Origin: Actinacidiphila yanglinensis
GTDB lineage: Bacteria; Actinomycetota; Actinomycetes; Streptomycetales; Streptomycetaceae
Direction: 5' to 3'
DNA: 64,000 nt
Assembly: GCF_900107965.1 (NCBI RefSeq)
Contig: NZ_FNVU01000010.1
Span: forward strand, 248,001-312,000
Part shown: positions 1 through 7,573 of the stretch, in pieces
Numbering within the stretch: the stretch's first letter is position 1
How the letters are laid out: each line of letters starts with the position of its first letter
Translations under genes and position numbers: made by a program
The notes under the pieces: generated by a model
The model's database searches: none
Seen by the model: the letters and a program-made list of their open reading frames with translations, nothing else
What the model was told of the DNA's origin: nothing

Positions 1-202
1 GCCGTACGTGATGTTGACCAGTGACGACAAGTTCCCGCTGACCGTCGGGCTGTACAGCCTGCTGCGGCACGGCGCGGCCGAGGCGTCGCTGTACTCCCTG
101 GTGATCACCGGGACGCTGCTGTCCGTGCTGCCGGTGATCGCGCTGTTCCTCTCGCTCCAGCGGTTCTGGCGGATCGACCTGGTGACGGGGGCCCTCAAGT
201 AG
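1..202 (+). CDS. Sugar ABC transporter permease, C-terminal fragment
   Basis: Only the last 66 codons are inside the window; the frame is open to the left edge. The fragment holds a final membrane segment (LLSVLPVIALFLSLQRFW) followed by a short tail ending in LVTGALK. That is the usual C-terminus of MalG-type permeases of carbohydrate importers (binding-protein-dependent inner-membrane component). The cytoplasmic EAA loop lies upstream and is not visible, so the substrate cannot be inferred. The gene ends about 30 bp before a strong bidirectional hairpin. Confidence 0.8.
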   Translation, partial: PYVMLTSDDKFPLTVGLYSLLRHGAAEASLYSLVITGTLLSVLPVIALFLSLQRFWRIDLVTGALK

Positions 203-235
203 GGACCGCGGCTCGCGCCTGTGCCCGGTCCCGCT

Positions 236-270
236 CCTGTGCGGGCTTCGCGTTCCGAAGCCCGCACAGG
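236..270. terminator. Bidirectional terminator hairpin
   Basis: A perfect 15-bp stem (236-250 with 256-270) around a 5-base loop lies between the converging permease fragment and the yceI-like gene. It has no U-tract, which is normal for intrinsic terminators in high-GC actinomycetes. It probably stops transcription from both sides. Confidence 0.85.
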
Positions 271-308
271 GGAAGGCGCCGCACCGCCGCCACCGGAGCG
301 CGCGGGGC

Positions 309-830
309 TCAGCCCTCCCGGCGGTAGACCGCCGTCACGTCGACCGTGGAGGTCGCGGCGACCATGCCGAGCTGATTCCACTTCATATCGAACTCGCCGC
401 GGTCGACGCTGACTTCGGCCTCAAGGGTGGCCTCCTGCGGTGAGGTCAGGCTGACCCGGGCGGGGAAGGTGAGGGGGCGCGAGACACCGCGGATCGCGAG
501 GTCCCCGCTGACCTGGACCTCTCCGGACCCCTCCGCGGGCGCGGTGAGGGCGCCGGCGGTGAAGACGATCGACGCGTGCGCGTCGGCGGCGAAGAAGTCA
601 CCCGAGCGCAGGTGCTTGTCGCGCTTGGCGTTGCCGGTGTCGAGCGAGGCGGCCTCGATGGTGAGGGTGCCGCGGGCGGTGCCGTCGGACGCGACCTCAC
701 CCTCGCCGCTGACGGTGCCGAAGGTGCCCTTCACCGTCGCCAGCCCCCAGAAGGTCTTGCTGCGGAAGCGGACGGAGGAGCGTGCGGGGTCGAGCACCCA
801 GCGTCCGGCGTCGGCGGTGGTCTGCGACAT
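309..830 (-). CDS. YceI family protein
   Basis: This 173-residue protein matches the YceI family, a lipocalin-like beta-barrel that in known members binds polyisoprenoid or other lipids. Visible hallmarks are the N-terminal WVLDPARSSVRFRSK segment, the SLDTGNAKRDKHLRSGDFF stretch and the repeated beta-strand pattern to the end. I start it at the ATG giving MSQTTADAG, because a GAGAGG ribosome-binding site sits just upstream and the longer reading is arginine-rich and unlike the family. There is no signal peptide, so it is probably cytoplasmic. It is divergent from a MarR regulator, which may control it through the intergenic repeats. Confidence 0.88.
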   Translation of the reverse strand: MSQTTADAGRWVLDPARSSVRFRSKTFWGLATVKGTFGTVSGEGEVASDGTARGTLTIEAASLDTGNAKRDKHLRSGDFFAADAHASIVFTAGALTAPAEGSGEVQVSGDLAIRGVSRPLTFPARVSLTSPQEATLEAEVSVDRGEFDMKWNQLGMVAATSTVDVTAVYRREG

Positions 831-902
831 GGTGATCGTCCTCTCGGGGCGCCGGCGAGCCGGGCCGGCCCACCGGTCTGATGACGCGGCCAACACGTTA
901 CC

Positions 903-942
903 AGCTATTAGCTAGCCAGCGAGATAATAGCTCGGAGGCTAT
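903..942. promoter_or_regulatory. Inverted repeats between yceI and marR, candidate MarR operator
   Basis: The 121-bp divergent region contains AGCTATTA (903-910) and its exact reverse complement TAATAGCT (925-932), 14 bp apart. A second overlapping inverted repeat is ATAGC (927-931) with GCTAT (938-942). These A/T-rich symmetric elements stand out in the GC-rich background. They overlap a likely -10 box TATCCT (940-945) placed 6 bp before the marR ATG, which suggests a leaderless, autoregulated marR transcript. Confidence 0.6.
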
Positions 943-951
943 CCTGATCCC

Positions 952-1482
952 ATGGTGGTGGAACCCGTACGGAGCAAAGCGGCGCAGGCCTGCCCGGACG
1001 CCGACGAGCTCGCCCTGCTGCGGCAGTGGCACGCCCTGCATTCCGGGGTGCGGCGGCTCACCGACGACCTGCTCGCCGACGTCGAGGCCGGGCAGGGGCT
1101 GGCGCCCAGCTCCTTCCAGGCGCTGATGTTCCTGGTCACCGCGCCCGGCCAGGCCGCGCCGATGAACCAGCTGTCGGCCGCGCTCGGCTTCTCCACCGCC
1201 GGCACCACCAAGCTCGTGGACCGGCTCGCCGACGCCGGGCTCGTCGAGCGGCGCCCCTCCGACGCCGACCGCCGGGTCGTCTACACCGCGCTGACCTCCG
1301 CCGGCGCCGAGTCCGTGCTCGCCGCCTCGCGCGACCTCGCCCAGGCCCTGCGCACCCGCGTGGTGGCTCCGCTCGGCGAGGACGTGTTCCTCGCACTGTC
1401 CGAGGCCGTCGGCTCGCTCGCCCCGTCGGACGGGGACGTGACGGCCGGCGGCGAACCGGCCGCGGTCCCGCCGTGCCGGTGA
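952..1482 (+). CDS. MarR family transcriptional regulator
   Basis: The 176-residue protein has the MarR winged-helix layout. An N-terminal dimerisation helix leads into a helix-turn-helix around MNQLSAALGFSTAGTTKLVD, followed by the wing LVERRPSDADRRVVYTALT and a C-terminal dimerisation helix. MarR proteins bind palindromic DNA as dimers and release it on binding small phenolic or oxidised ligands; the ligand here is unknown. No normal ribosome-binding site precedes the ATG: the GGAGG at 934-938 is too far away. A -10-like box ends 6 bp upstream, so translation is probably leaderless. The divergent yceI-like gene is the obvious target. Confidence 0.88.
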   Translation: MVVEPVRSKAAQACPDADELALLRQWHALHSGVRRLTDDLLADVEAGQGLAPSSFQALMFLVTAPGQAAPMNQLSAALGFSTAGTTKLVDRLADAGLVERRPSDADRRVVYTALTSAGAESVLAASRDLAQALRTRVVAPLGEDVFLALSEAVGSLAPSDGDVTAGGEPAAVPPCR

Positions 1483-1598
1483 TCCGTCCCGCCGAGCCTC
1501 CTCAGCGGCCGGACGAGGAGGACGGGGGGTACGGCGGGGATCCCGACGGTATGTCCTTCGCCACCCGTGCCGCGGCCGTGTCCGGCACAGTGGGGATC

Positions 1599-2444
1599 AT
1601 GGATCCCGAGATCCCGTCATCGCACGATCCGCACGTGCGCCACCTGCGCGTGCTGTTCCTGGCGGTCGTCACCGGCAGCTTCCTCTTCCTGATCCCCTGG
1701 ATCGGCTACCTCTCGGTCAGCCTGCCCACCCACCACGAGGTCGACCAGTGGCGCTTCGCGTGGGTCGGCTTCGACGGCGCGCTGATCGCCGCGATCGGCG
1801 TCACCGCCTGGTGCGCCTGGCGCCGGCTGCAGATCTTCATCCCTTGGGCGCTGGTCACGGCGGCGCTGCTGTGCTGCGACGCGTGGTTCGACATCGTGCT
1901 GGACTGGAACAGCGACGAGCTGACCGGCGCCATCCTCACCGCCGTCTTCGCCGAACTCCCGCTCGCCGCGCTGCTGGTGTACGTCGCCCGCAAGATGATC
2001 CGGCTGACCGTGATCATCGCCTGGCGGCGCGCCGGACGCACCGGCACGGTCCCCGCGCTCTCCCGGCTGACGCTGGTCAAGCTCACCGCCGAGGAGCAGC
2101 GCAGGTCGGTGTGCGAGTGCGGCCACGACCACCCGCGCGGCATCGAGGCGGGCCGTCCGGAGCGCGAGCCCGGCCACGCGGTGGGCATCGAGGGCACGGA
2201 CGCGGGCACGGACGCGGGCACGGCCGCGCCGAGCGCCGAGATGCGGGCCGCTGACGCTTCGGAGGTCGGCCCCCGGGCGGACGGTGCCCAGGTCGCCGGC
2301 GGTTCGGAGGTTGCTCCCCGGGTGGACGGTACGCCGGGGGCCGGTGGTGCGGACGTCGATGCGGGGAGCGCCGGGACCGCGAGCGCGGGCAGCCCGGAGC
2401 CGGGCGGGACGCGTGACTCCGCGCCGCCCGGCCGGCCCGGTTAG
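1599..2444 (+). CDS. Four-TM membrane protein with low-complexity tail
   Basis: I do not recognise a named family. The first 140 residues show four hydrophobic segments (about 17-40, 57-75, 80-100 and 112-135). A basic region and a CECGHDHPRG motif around residue 170 follow. The last 90 residues or so are a Gly/Ala/Asp-rich low-complexity tail with a short GTDA repeat. I start at the ATG at 1599 because the protein then begins shortly before the first membrane segment. An in-frame ATG at 1551 is the alternative. The gene converges on a DUF6227 gene with only 8 bp between the stop codons. Confidence 0.7.
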   Translation: MDPEIPSSHDPHVRHLRVLFLAVVTGSFLFLIPWIGYLSVSLPTHHEVDQWRFAWVGFDGALIAAIGVTAWCAWRRLQIFIPWALVTAALLCCDAWFDIVLDWNSDELTGAILTAVFAELPLAALLVYVARKMIRLTVIIAWRRAGRTGTVPALSRLTLVKLTAEEQRRSVCECGHDHPRGIEAGRPEREPGHAVGIEGTDAGTDAGTAAPSAEMRAADASEVGPRADGAQVAGGSEVAPRVDGTPGAGGADVDAGSAGTASAGSPEPGGTRDSAPPGRPG

Positions 2445-2452
2445 GGCTTGTC

Positions 2453-3355
2453 TCAGCCCGCCTCGATCCTCCGGACCGCCGTGTCGAGGGCCGCGTCCCG
2501 GGAGGCGTAGACCTCGCAGACGGGGTTCCCGCTCGGCGTGCCGGTGTGGTCGATCTCCCACAGGCTCAGTTCGGTGCCGTCGAGCAGGAGGAACGCGTGC
2601 TCGTACAGCGTCCAGGTCACCGTGCGGCCCGCCACGAGGGCGTTGCGGCGGGTCACGATGCCGATGGTGTGGGCGATGGCCGCCCGCAGCCGCTGGTGGA
2701 CGTCCTCACTCGGCGGGTTGGTGTTCGACGCGCGGCGCAGCAGCCGGCGCGCGTGCTCGGGCGATCCGCCCTCGGTGTACGCGCGGTGGCAGCCCGCCTG
2801 CTCGGAGGGCAGCGGCAGAGGCGGTTCCGAGGGCGACGCACCGCGCGGTCCGCCGCTACCGTCGGCGCCGTCCAGGGCGCCGAGCCCGCCGAAGTCCGTG
2901 AGGTCGGCGATCTCCGCGAGGTCGGCCGCCTCGGTGATGTCGGTGATGCCGGTCATGTCGTCCGGCCCGAACCGTGGCCCCAGCGGCCGGCCGAACGCCG
3001 CGTCCACCTCCCACTCCGCGAGGGCGAGCTCGCCCGGGTCGGTGAACACCCCGCGGGCCGGCACCCCGCCGGGCCCGGTGTTGTGCTCCAACTCCCACAC
3101 CAGACGTACCCCGCCGTCCGGCAGGAGGAAGCTGTGCCGGAAGGTGCGCCGGTCCATCGGGCGCGGCGGCCCCTTCGCATGGCGGCAGGACTGGAGGCCG
3201 CAGTAGTGCATCAGCGCGCTGCGCACCTCGGCCAGATGCCGCGCGGCATGCGCGCCGTTCTCGGCGCGGCCCAGTAACCGCGCCAACTGCTCGGCGGGCC
3301 GACCGCCCGCCCGTTCGATGTCCGGCTCCACTGCCCGTGCAGGTTCAGCGTCCAT
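2453..3355 (-). CDS. DUF6227 family protein
   Basis: This 300-residue protein looks like the Streptomyces-restricted DUF6227 family. It consists of two related halves. Each begins with a helix containing a LARLLGRA or ARRLLRRA motif and continues into a beta-rich block: HSFLLPDGGVRLVWELEHNT in the first half and HAFLLLDGTELSLWEIDHT in the second. An acidic linker of about 90 residues joins them. The start (MDAEPARAV) is set by a GGAGG six bases upstream. Function is unknown; the internal duplication suggests a symmetric fold. It lies 143 bp downstream of the thuA-like gene on the same strand and probably has its own promoter. Confidence 0.75.
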   Translation of the reverse strand: MDAEPARAVEPDIERAGGRPAEQLARLLGRAENGAHAARHLAEVRSALMHYCGLQSCRHAKGPPRPMDRRTFRHSFLLPDGGVRLVWELEHNTGPGGVPARGVFTDPGELALAEWEVDAAFGRPLGPRFGPDDMTGITDITEAADLAEIADLTDFGGLGALDGADGSGGPRGASPSEPPLPLPSEQAGCHRAYTEGGSPEHARRLLRRASNTNPPSEDVHQRLRAAIAHTIGIVTRRNALVAGRTVTWTLYEHAFLLLDGTELSLWEIDHTGTPSGNPVCEVYASRDAALDTAVRRIEAG

Positions 3356-3498
3356 ACGGCCCTCCCGACTCCCCGGCGCCGTGCTCTCCTGCGTGCCACT
3401 CAGCGTAGTGGCGCTGTCGCCGATGGCGGACAAAAAAACCGGTAATTACGGGCGTGTACGTCGTAACGCGCGCCCCCTGTCGGCAGTTGGGATGAGAC

Positions 3499-4173
3499 TC
3501 AGTCCGCCAGCCCGGCGCACCACTGCAGCGCGCCGCCCAGGTGGCGGCGGAACTCCGGGTCCGCGTAGGCGGATTCGAGGTGCCCGAGCGCGGTGTAGAA
3601 CACCCGCCCCTCGCCTGCCGGATGGCACCAGACCAGCGGATGCGTGGTCCCCATGGTGCCGCCGTCGTAGCTGTCCTCGTCGGCCGACGCGAGGACGCGG
3701 ACGCCGCGGCCGGCCGGTCCCGCACGGAAGTTGTACCACTCGTCGGTCCGGCGCCAGGTCGCCGGAAGGTGGGCGGTGGCCGGATGGGTGCGGTCGTGCA
3801 CGAGGACGTCGGCCGGCTGGATCTCCGGGTGCCCGTCGAAGCGGGCGCCGAGCAACTCGCCGTAGTACGGCCAGTCGTACTCCGCGCAGGTCGCCGCGTG
3901 GACGCCGAGGAAGCCGCCGCCGCCCGTGACGTAGTCGCGCAGCGCCGCCCGGGACCGGTCGTGCAGCACCTCGCCGGTGGGGGAGAGGAACACCACGGCC
4001 GCGCAGGCCGCGAGCGCGCCCTCACGCAGGTCGTCCGGGTCCTCGGTGTGACGGGTGCGCAGGCCGTGCTCCCCGGCGAGATCGGCGAGCGCGGCGGCCC
4101 CGGCCGCTATCGACGCGTGCCGGTACCCGGCGGTCGCGCTGAAGACCAGCACGACGCCGGTGTCCGGGGTCAC
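3499..4173 (-). CDS. ThuA-like domain protein
   Basis: The 224-residue protein matches the ThuA (trehalose utilisation) family, which has a class I glutamine amidotransferase-like fold. It shows VLVFSATAGYRHASI at the N-terminus, VVFLSPTGEVL, the GGGGFLGVHAATCAEYDWPYY segment near residue 100 (GVHAA is the family signature), and GRVFYTALGH near the end. These proteins are linked to sugar metabolism; no reaction is firmly assigned. The GTG start overlaps the stop codon of the upstream zinc-ribbon gene (GTGA), so the two are translationally coupled. The third gene of this run, an AraC-type regulator, is coupled in the same way. Confidence 0.85.
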   Translation of the reverse strand: MTPDTGVVLVFSATAGYRHASIAAGAAALADLAGEHGLRTRHTEDPDDLREGALAACAAVVFLSPTGEVLHDRSRAALRDYVTGGGGFLGVHAATCAEYDWPYYGELLGARFDGHPEIQPADVLVHDRTHPATAHLPATWRRTDEWYNFRAGPAGRGVRVLASADEDSYDGGTMGTTHPLVWCHPAGEGRVFYTALGHLESAYADPEFRRHLGGALQWCAGLAD

Positions 4174-4430
4174 AGGCCGCCCTGAGGTCCGTCGGGTTCG
4201 GGTCCGGACGGTGGTGGCGCCTCGTCCGCGGCGGCCGGGGTGCGTTCCTTCGGGAGCGGCGGCGGTCCCGGGACGCGGGACGGGCCCGCACCCGGGAAGC
4301 GGGCGCCACACCGGGCGCACTCCGGCGCGGCCGTCTCCCGGAAGGCCCCGCATTGCTCGCACACCCGGTCCAACCAGCAGGCCGGGTCGCCTCCTTCGCC
4401 GAACTCGGCTCGCTCGCTTGCGTCGGTCAC
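4170..4430 (-). CDS. Small zinc-ribbon protein
   Basis: This 86-residue protein carries two CxxC knuckles, CEQC at residues 24-27 and CARC at 38-41. That is the pattern of a zinc ribbon with a short 10-residue loop, followed by a Pro-rich tail. The GTG start overlaps the stop of the upstream AraC-type gene (GTGA), and its own stop overlaps the start of the ThuA gene. The three therefore form a tightly coupled operon. Such ribbons often act as protein- or nucleic-acid-binding modules, but the partner cannot be read from the sequence. Confidence 0.72.
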   Translation of the reverse strand: MTDASERAEFGEGGDPACWLDRVCEQCGAFRETAAPECARCGARFPGAGPSRVPGPPPLPKERTPAAADEAPPPSGPEPDGPQGGL

Positions 4431-5539
4431 GCCGTGCCCGCCTCCTGTTCCGTGCGGGATCGTGCCGCCCCCGCTGTGCCGGTGGTCTCGTCGGTGCATT
4501 GGGATGTCGGTGGGGGTACGGAGGGGGACCCGGGCGAGGGGGCCGACGAGGGCGCGGAAGGGGCGGAGCGGCGGTCGGCGCCGCGCGCGTCCGCGTCCCA
4601 CCGGTTCATCGCGCGCCGCAGGGAGCGCGGCTCGGCGAAGCCCAGCCGGGCGGCGCGCTGGGCCGAGCCGGTGCTTCCGTGCCGCAGCCCGTCGGACTGC
4701 TCGCGCCGTACGGTGTCGAGTTCGGCCCGCCAGGTGGTGCCGGAGTCGCCCAGGCGGCGCTGGAGGGTCCGCGCGCTGATCGCGAGCTGGCGTGCGGCGT
4801 CCGCCAACGAGGGTCGGCCGTAGGGCAGTTGATCGGCGATCACCTCGCGCAGGCCGGGGACGGGTACCGGCTGCGGTGCTCGCGGCGGGGGCATCGCGGC
4901 CGCCGCGCGCAGCATGATCGCGGCCAGGGCGGGGTCCGCGGTGGCCAACGGGCGTTCCAGGTCGCGGCGGTGCAGCGTGATGGCGTCGTGCCCGGCGCCG
5001 AACTCCAACCGGGCGGCCCCGAAGGCCTCCCGGTACGCGCCCTGCCGGTGGGCCGCACGATGGGTGAACTCCACCCGGACCGGGGAGAGTGCGTCCGCGG
5101 TCGCGTGCCGGATCATCGCGGTGAGCACCGCGAGCGAGAACTCCGCGACCACCCAGCGCAGTTCCTCGTCCCCGTGCCGCACGTCGTAGCTGATCGTGAC
5201 CTCGTCGCCGGCCTCCTCGGTGATCAGCAGGGAGTTGCTGCTGATCAGGTGGATGTGGGCGCCGAGGCGGGCCAGCCCCTCGCCGACGGTGGGGGCGGAG
5301 GCCATCAGGTAGTCGAACACGTCGAGCAGGCCCGGCCGGTAGCCGGCCGCGGTCAGCAGCCCGGCGTCGGGCCGGCCGGTACGGGCCAGCACGCTGCCCC
5401 ACAGCTGGTAGGTCCGTGCCGAGGGGGTGCGGGCGGTCTCCGTCTGGGCCAGCAGGTGCGGCAGTCCCGCGGACCGTGCCAGCGACTCGGCGTCGCGGCG
5501 GCCGTTCGTGGAGGAGACGACGATCAGACGGGGTACCAC
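4427..5539 (-). CDS. AraC family transcriptional regulator
   Basis: The C-terminus has a two-part AraC helix-turn-helix. The first helix pair is LADAARQLAISARTLQRRLG and the second is a degenerate RAARLGFAEPRSLRRAMNRW. The N-terminal 230 residues resemble the arabinose-binding-type sensor domain of OruR-like regulators, with SSNSLLITEEAGDEVTISYD in the middle. I chose the GTG at 5539 because GAGG lies five bases upstream. An ATG at 5758 would add 73 Pro/Gly-rich residues. The gene heads the coupled zinc-ribbon/ThuA operon, so it probably responds to a metabolite handled by ThuA. Confidence 0.8.
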   Translation of the reverse strand: MVPRLIVVSSTNGRRDAESLARSAGLPHLLAQTETARTPSARTYQLWGSVLARTGRPDAGLLTAAGYRPGLLDVFDYLMASAPTVGEGLARLGAHIHLISSNSLLITEEAGDEVTISYDVRHGDEELRWVVAEFSLAVLTAMIRHATADALSPVRVEFTHRAAHRQGAYREAFGAARLEFGAGHDAITLHRRDLERPLATADPALAAIMLRAAAAMPPPRAPQPVPVPGLREVIADQLPYGRPSLADAARQLAISARTLQRRLGDSGTTWRAELDTVRREQSDGLRHGSTGSAQRAARLGFAEPRSLRRAMNRWDADARGADRRSAPSAPSSAPSPGSPSVPPPTSQCTDETTGTAGAARSRTEQEAGTA

Positions 5540-6144
5540 GACGGCCTCGGTGTGCGGCGGTATCGCTGCGGGGGCGGGGCCGTTGGCGGATCCGTGACCG
5601 CCGGCGGCCTCACCCCGAGGTATCCACCCGCCGGGCTCGCCGGACCTGGCGGACGCGCCCGGGGGGCCGCCCCGGTCCTGGGCGCCGGCGGGCGGGCGGG
5701 GGTTCGCGATCCGGTGCGGGGCAGGGGGGTCGGCGGTCGTGGGGGAGACTGGCGGCATACCGGAACTCCGGCGGTCGGTGGGGGGCTTCCTCGGTCTCCC
5801 GCGGTTGCCCGCGGAGGACGTCCCAGCAGCCTACGCGCGATCTGGCGCGTTCTGACCACCAGGTGGCGCGTTCCGTCCTCCCGTACAGCGGCGGTTCCGC
5901 CGATGATCGGTGCACTGGCACCCCCGGGTGCCGTGGTGCCCGAGGGGGGCGCGGGGTCGGCGGGGGAGAGCCGGTCCGGGTCGGTCAAGAGATCCGTACC
6001 GACTCCGAACGGCCCTGTTCGCACGCTCGGCACCCGGCTCCGGGCGGGCCTGCCGTCGGCCCGGGCCGGCCCAGGTCGGCCGGCTCAGGCCGGCCCCATG
6101 AGGTGCCGTCCGCCTCGGTCCCGGGCCGCCCGGTTCGGTCCGGC
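5540..6144. other. Intergenic stretch, no gene seen
   Basis: About 600 bp between the AraC-type regulator and the TetR gene, both on the minus strand. The proximal 220 bp could encode an N-terminal extension of the AraC-type protein. The rest holds GGCC-rich short repeats around 6055-6135 but no convincing reading frame, RNA gene or mobile element. Confidence 0.5.
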
Positions 6145-6816
6145 TCAGTCCGGGTCGGGATCGAGCCAGTGCCGCCGGCCGACGCTGATGATGCGCATCC
6201 TCAGCCGCGCCGCGTGCAGGATCCGCCGGCGCACCTCCGGGTCGTCCGGCGGTGCCTCGAGGAGTTCCGCCGCCGTCGAGACCATGTGGTCGACATAGAG
6301 CCCGGCGAGTACGTGCAGGTCGCCCGCGGACCATCCGGCCGACGAGGGCTGCACCGCCAGTCCGGTGGCCACCTCGTCGGCGAAGCGGTCGAGTTCGGCC
6401 GCGATCGCCTCGCGTACGGTGCGCACCCCGCCGTGCCGCTCGCGCGCGATGAAGCGGATGTGCGGCCGGTGCGCGTCGACGTACGTCGCGGTGATCGTGA
6501 CGGTGCGCTCGATCAGGGCGTCGGGCGCGGAGCCGTCGGCGCCGTCCGCGAGCACCGCGCGGACCATCGCGTGCAGGCTGCCGAGCGCCTCGCCGACCAG
6601 GGCGACCCCGAGTCCGTCCATGTCCGGGAAGTGCCGGTAGAACGCGGCGGGCGAGACGCCCACCTCCCGGGTCAGCTCGCGCAGGCCCAGGCTGCTGAGG
6701 TTCTGGTGCTCCAGCAGGCGCAGGCCCGCGTCGAGCAGCGCCTGCCGGGTCTGCTGCTTCTGGGCCTGGCGGACGCCGGGTCGGGGACCCTCGGCGGGTG
6801 CTCCGGTGTGACTCAT
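6145..6816 (-). CDS. TetR regulator, FabR-like
   Basis: This 223-residue TetR-type repressor has an N-terminal helix-turn-helix (LGLRELTREVGVSPAAFYRH) and a C-terminal domain resembling E. coli FabR, the repressor of unsaturated fatty acid synthesis. Shared features are FYRHFPDMDGLGVALV, FIARERHGG and the terminal LRMRIISVGRRHW segment. The ATG at 6816 gives the family-typical start (MSHTG...RQAQKQQTRQALLDAG). It is divergent from two small membrane proteins. Two near-identical 14-mers lie in the 103-bp gap and are probably its operators. A lipid-related role is inferred from the FabR resemblance only. Confidence 0.82.
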   Translation of the reverse strand: MSHTGAPAEGPRPGVRQAQKQQTRQALLDAGLRLLEHQNLSSLGLRELTREVGVSPAAFYRHFPDMDGLGVALVGEALGSLHAMVRAVLADGADGSAPDALIERTVTITATYVDAHRPHIRFIARERHGGVRTVREAIAAELDRFADEVATGLAVQPSSAGWSAGDLHVLAGLYVDHMVSTAAELLEAPPDDPEVRRRILHAARLRMRIISVGRRHWLDPDPD

Positions 6817-6822
6817 GTCATT

Positions 6823-6883
6823 CAGTAAACAACCGTTCTCCGACTTTGGCCACCGTACACTGGTGAAGTCAGTGAACAACTGT
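6823..6883. promoter_or_regulatory. Paired 14-mer repeats, candidate TetR/FabR-like operator
   Basis: CAGTAAACAACCGT (6823-6836) and CAGTGAACAACTGT (6870-6883) differ at two positions and lie 47 bp apart in the gap between the tetR gene and the divergent small membrane gene. The second copy is itself an imperfect palindrome (CAGT...ACTG). The first starts 7 bp upstream of the tetR ATG, so binding there would block its own transcription. Confidence 0.6.
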
Positions 6884-6919
6884 AAGCCGAAACCTCAACT
6901 CGCTGGAGTTGCAGCAGAC

Positions 6920-7072
6920 ATGAGCCTCGTCGTCCTCCTGCTGGGCATGGGCATCCTGATGGGTGCCGCCGCCCACACCTCGCTCACGGTCTTCACCGTC
7001 CTCGCCGCCGCGATCGCGGCCTGGCTGCTCGGTTTCGCCGTCCGCGAGGGCATCGCCCGCCGCCACCGCTGA
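6920..7072 (+). CDS. Small two-TM membrane protein
   Basis: A 50-residue, almost wholly hydrophobic protein (MSLVVLLLGMGILMGAAAH onward) with two membrane segments and a basic C-terminus ending in ARRHR. It starts at an ATG 11 bases after GGAG. It is divergent from the FabR-like regulator and is followed 65 bp later by another small membrane protein, so the pair probably forms the regulated transcription unit. I do not recognise a family and assign no function. Confidence 0.55.
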   Translation: MSLVVLLLGMGILMGAAAHTSLTVFTVLAAAIAAWLLGFAVREGIARRHR

Positions 7073-7137
7073 GCGGGCCCCGACCGTCCGGGCGGCCCGA
7101 CCGGCAGCCCGAACCCACCGTTTCCGAGAGGAACATC

Positions 7138-7449
7138 GTGAACACCGCTGCGCACCCGGTCGACGCCGGCTCCTCGGCCGCGCGCCGGACCGGCGGCACC
7201 CCCGCCGCCGGCACCACCCGCGACGCCGACGGCATGGCCGTGGCGTCGTTCCTGCTGGGCCTGCCCGGCCTGCTCGTCATGAACGTCGTCCTCGGACCGG
7301 CGGCCGTCGTGCTCGCGCTCGTCGCGCTGGCCCGCGGCACCCGCCGGCGCGGCCGCGCGGCCCTCGGACTCGCGCTGGGAGTGGCCGACCTGGTCATCAT
7401 GGTCACGCTCACCGTCGTCAACCACGGCGTCATCTGGTCCTTCACCTGA
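7138..7449 (+). CDS. Small DUF4190-like membrane protein
   Basis: The 103-residue protein has a polar N-terminal 34 residues. Two membrane segments follow (about 38-62 and 75-97), with a GTRRRGRAALGLALG loop between them. This ASFLLGLPGLL...RGRAALGLALG arrangement is typical of DUF4190-type proteins common in actinomycetes. The GTG start follows GAGAGG by six bases. It is probably cotranscribed with the 50-residue membrane protein upstream, possibly under the FabR-like repressor, and ends at a strong bidirectional terminator. Function is unknown. Confidence 0.7.
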   Translation: MNTAAHPVDAGSSAARRTGGTPAAGTTRDADGMAVASFLLGLPGLLVMNVVLGPAAVVLALVALARGTRRRGRAALGLALGVADLVIMVTLTVVNHGVIWSFT

Positions 7450-7471
7450 TCCCACGCCGGCCCGACGCACC

Positions 7472-7515
7472 ACGACCCGCCCCCGTACGTACGACGACGT
7501 ACGGGGGCGGGTCGT
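7472..7515. terminator. Bidirectional terminator hairpin
   Basis: A perfect 19-bp stem (7472-7490 with 7497-7515) and a 6-base loop separate the converging DUF4190-like gene and glyA. Confidence 0.9.
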
Positions 7516-7573
7516 TGGGGTCCGGGGCCGATCCGGGTCCGGACCGGCCCGGGGCGGGCCGGTCCCTGCCGGG

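Noticed and set aside
5540..5758. N-terminal extension of the AraC-type regulator from ATG 5758
   Set aside because: The added 73 residues are Pro/Gly-rich and unlike the family, while the GTG at 5539 has a well-placed GAGG. Kept only as an alternative.
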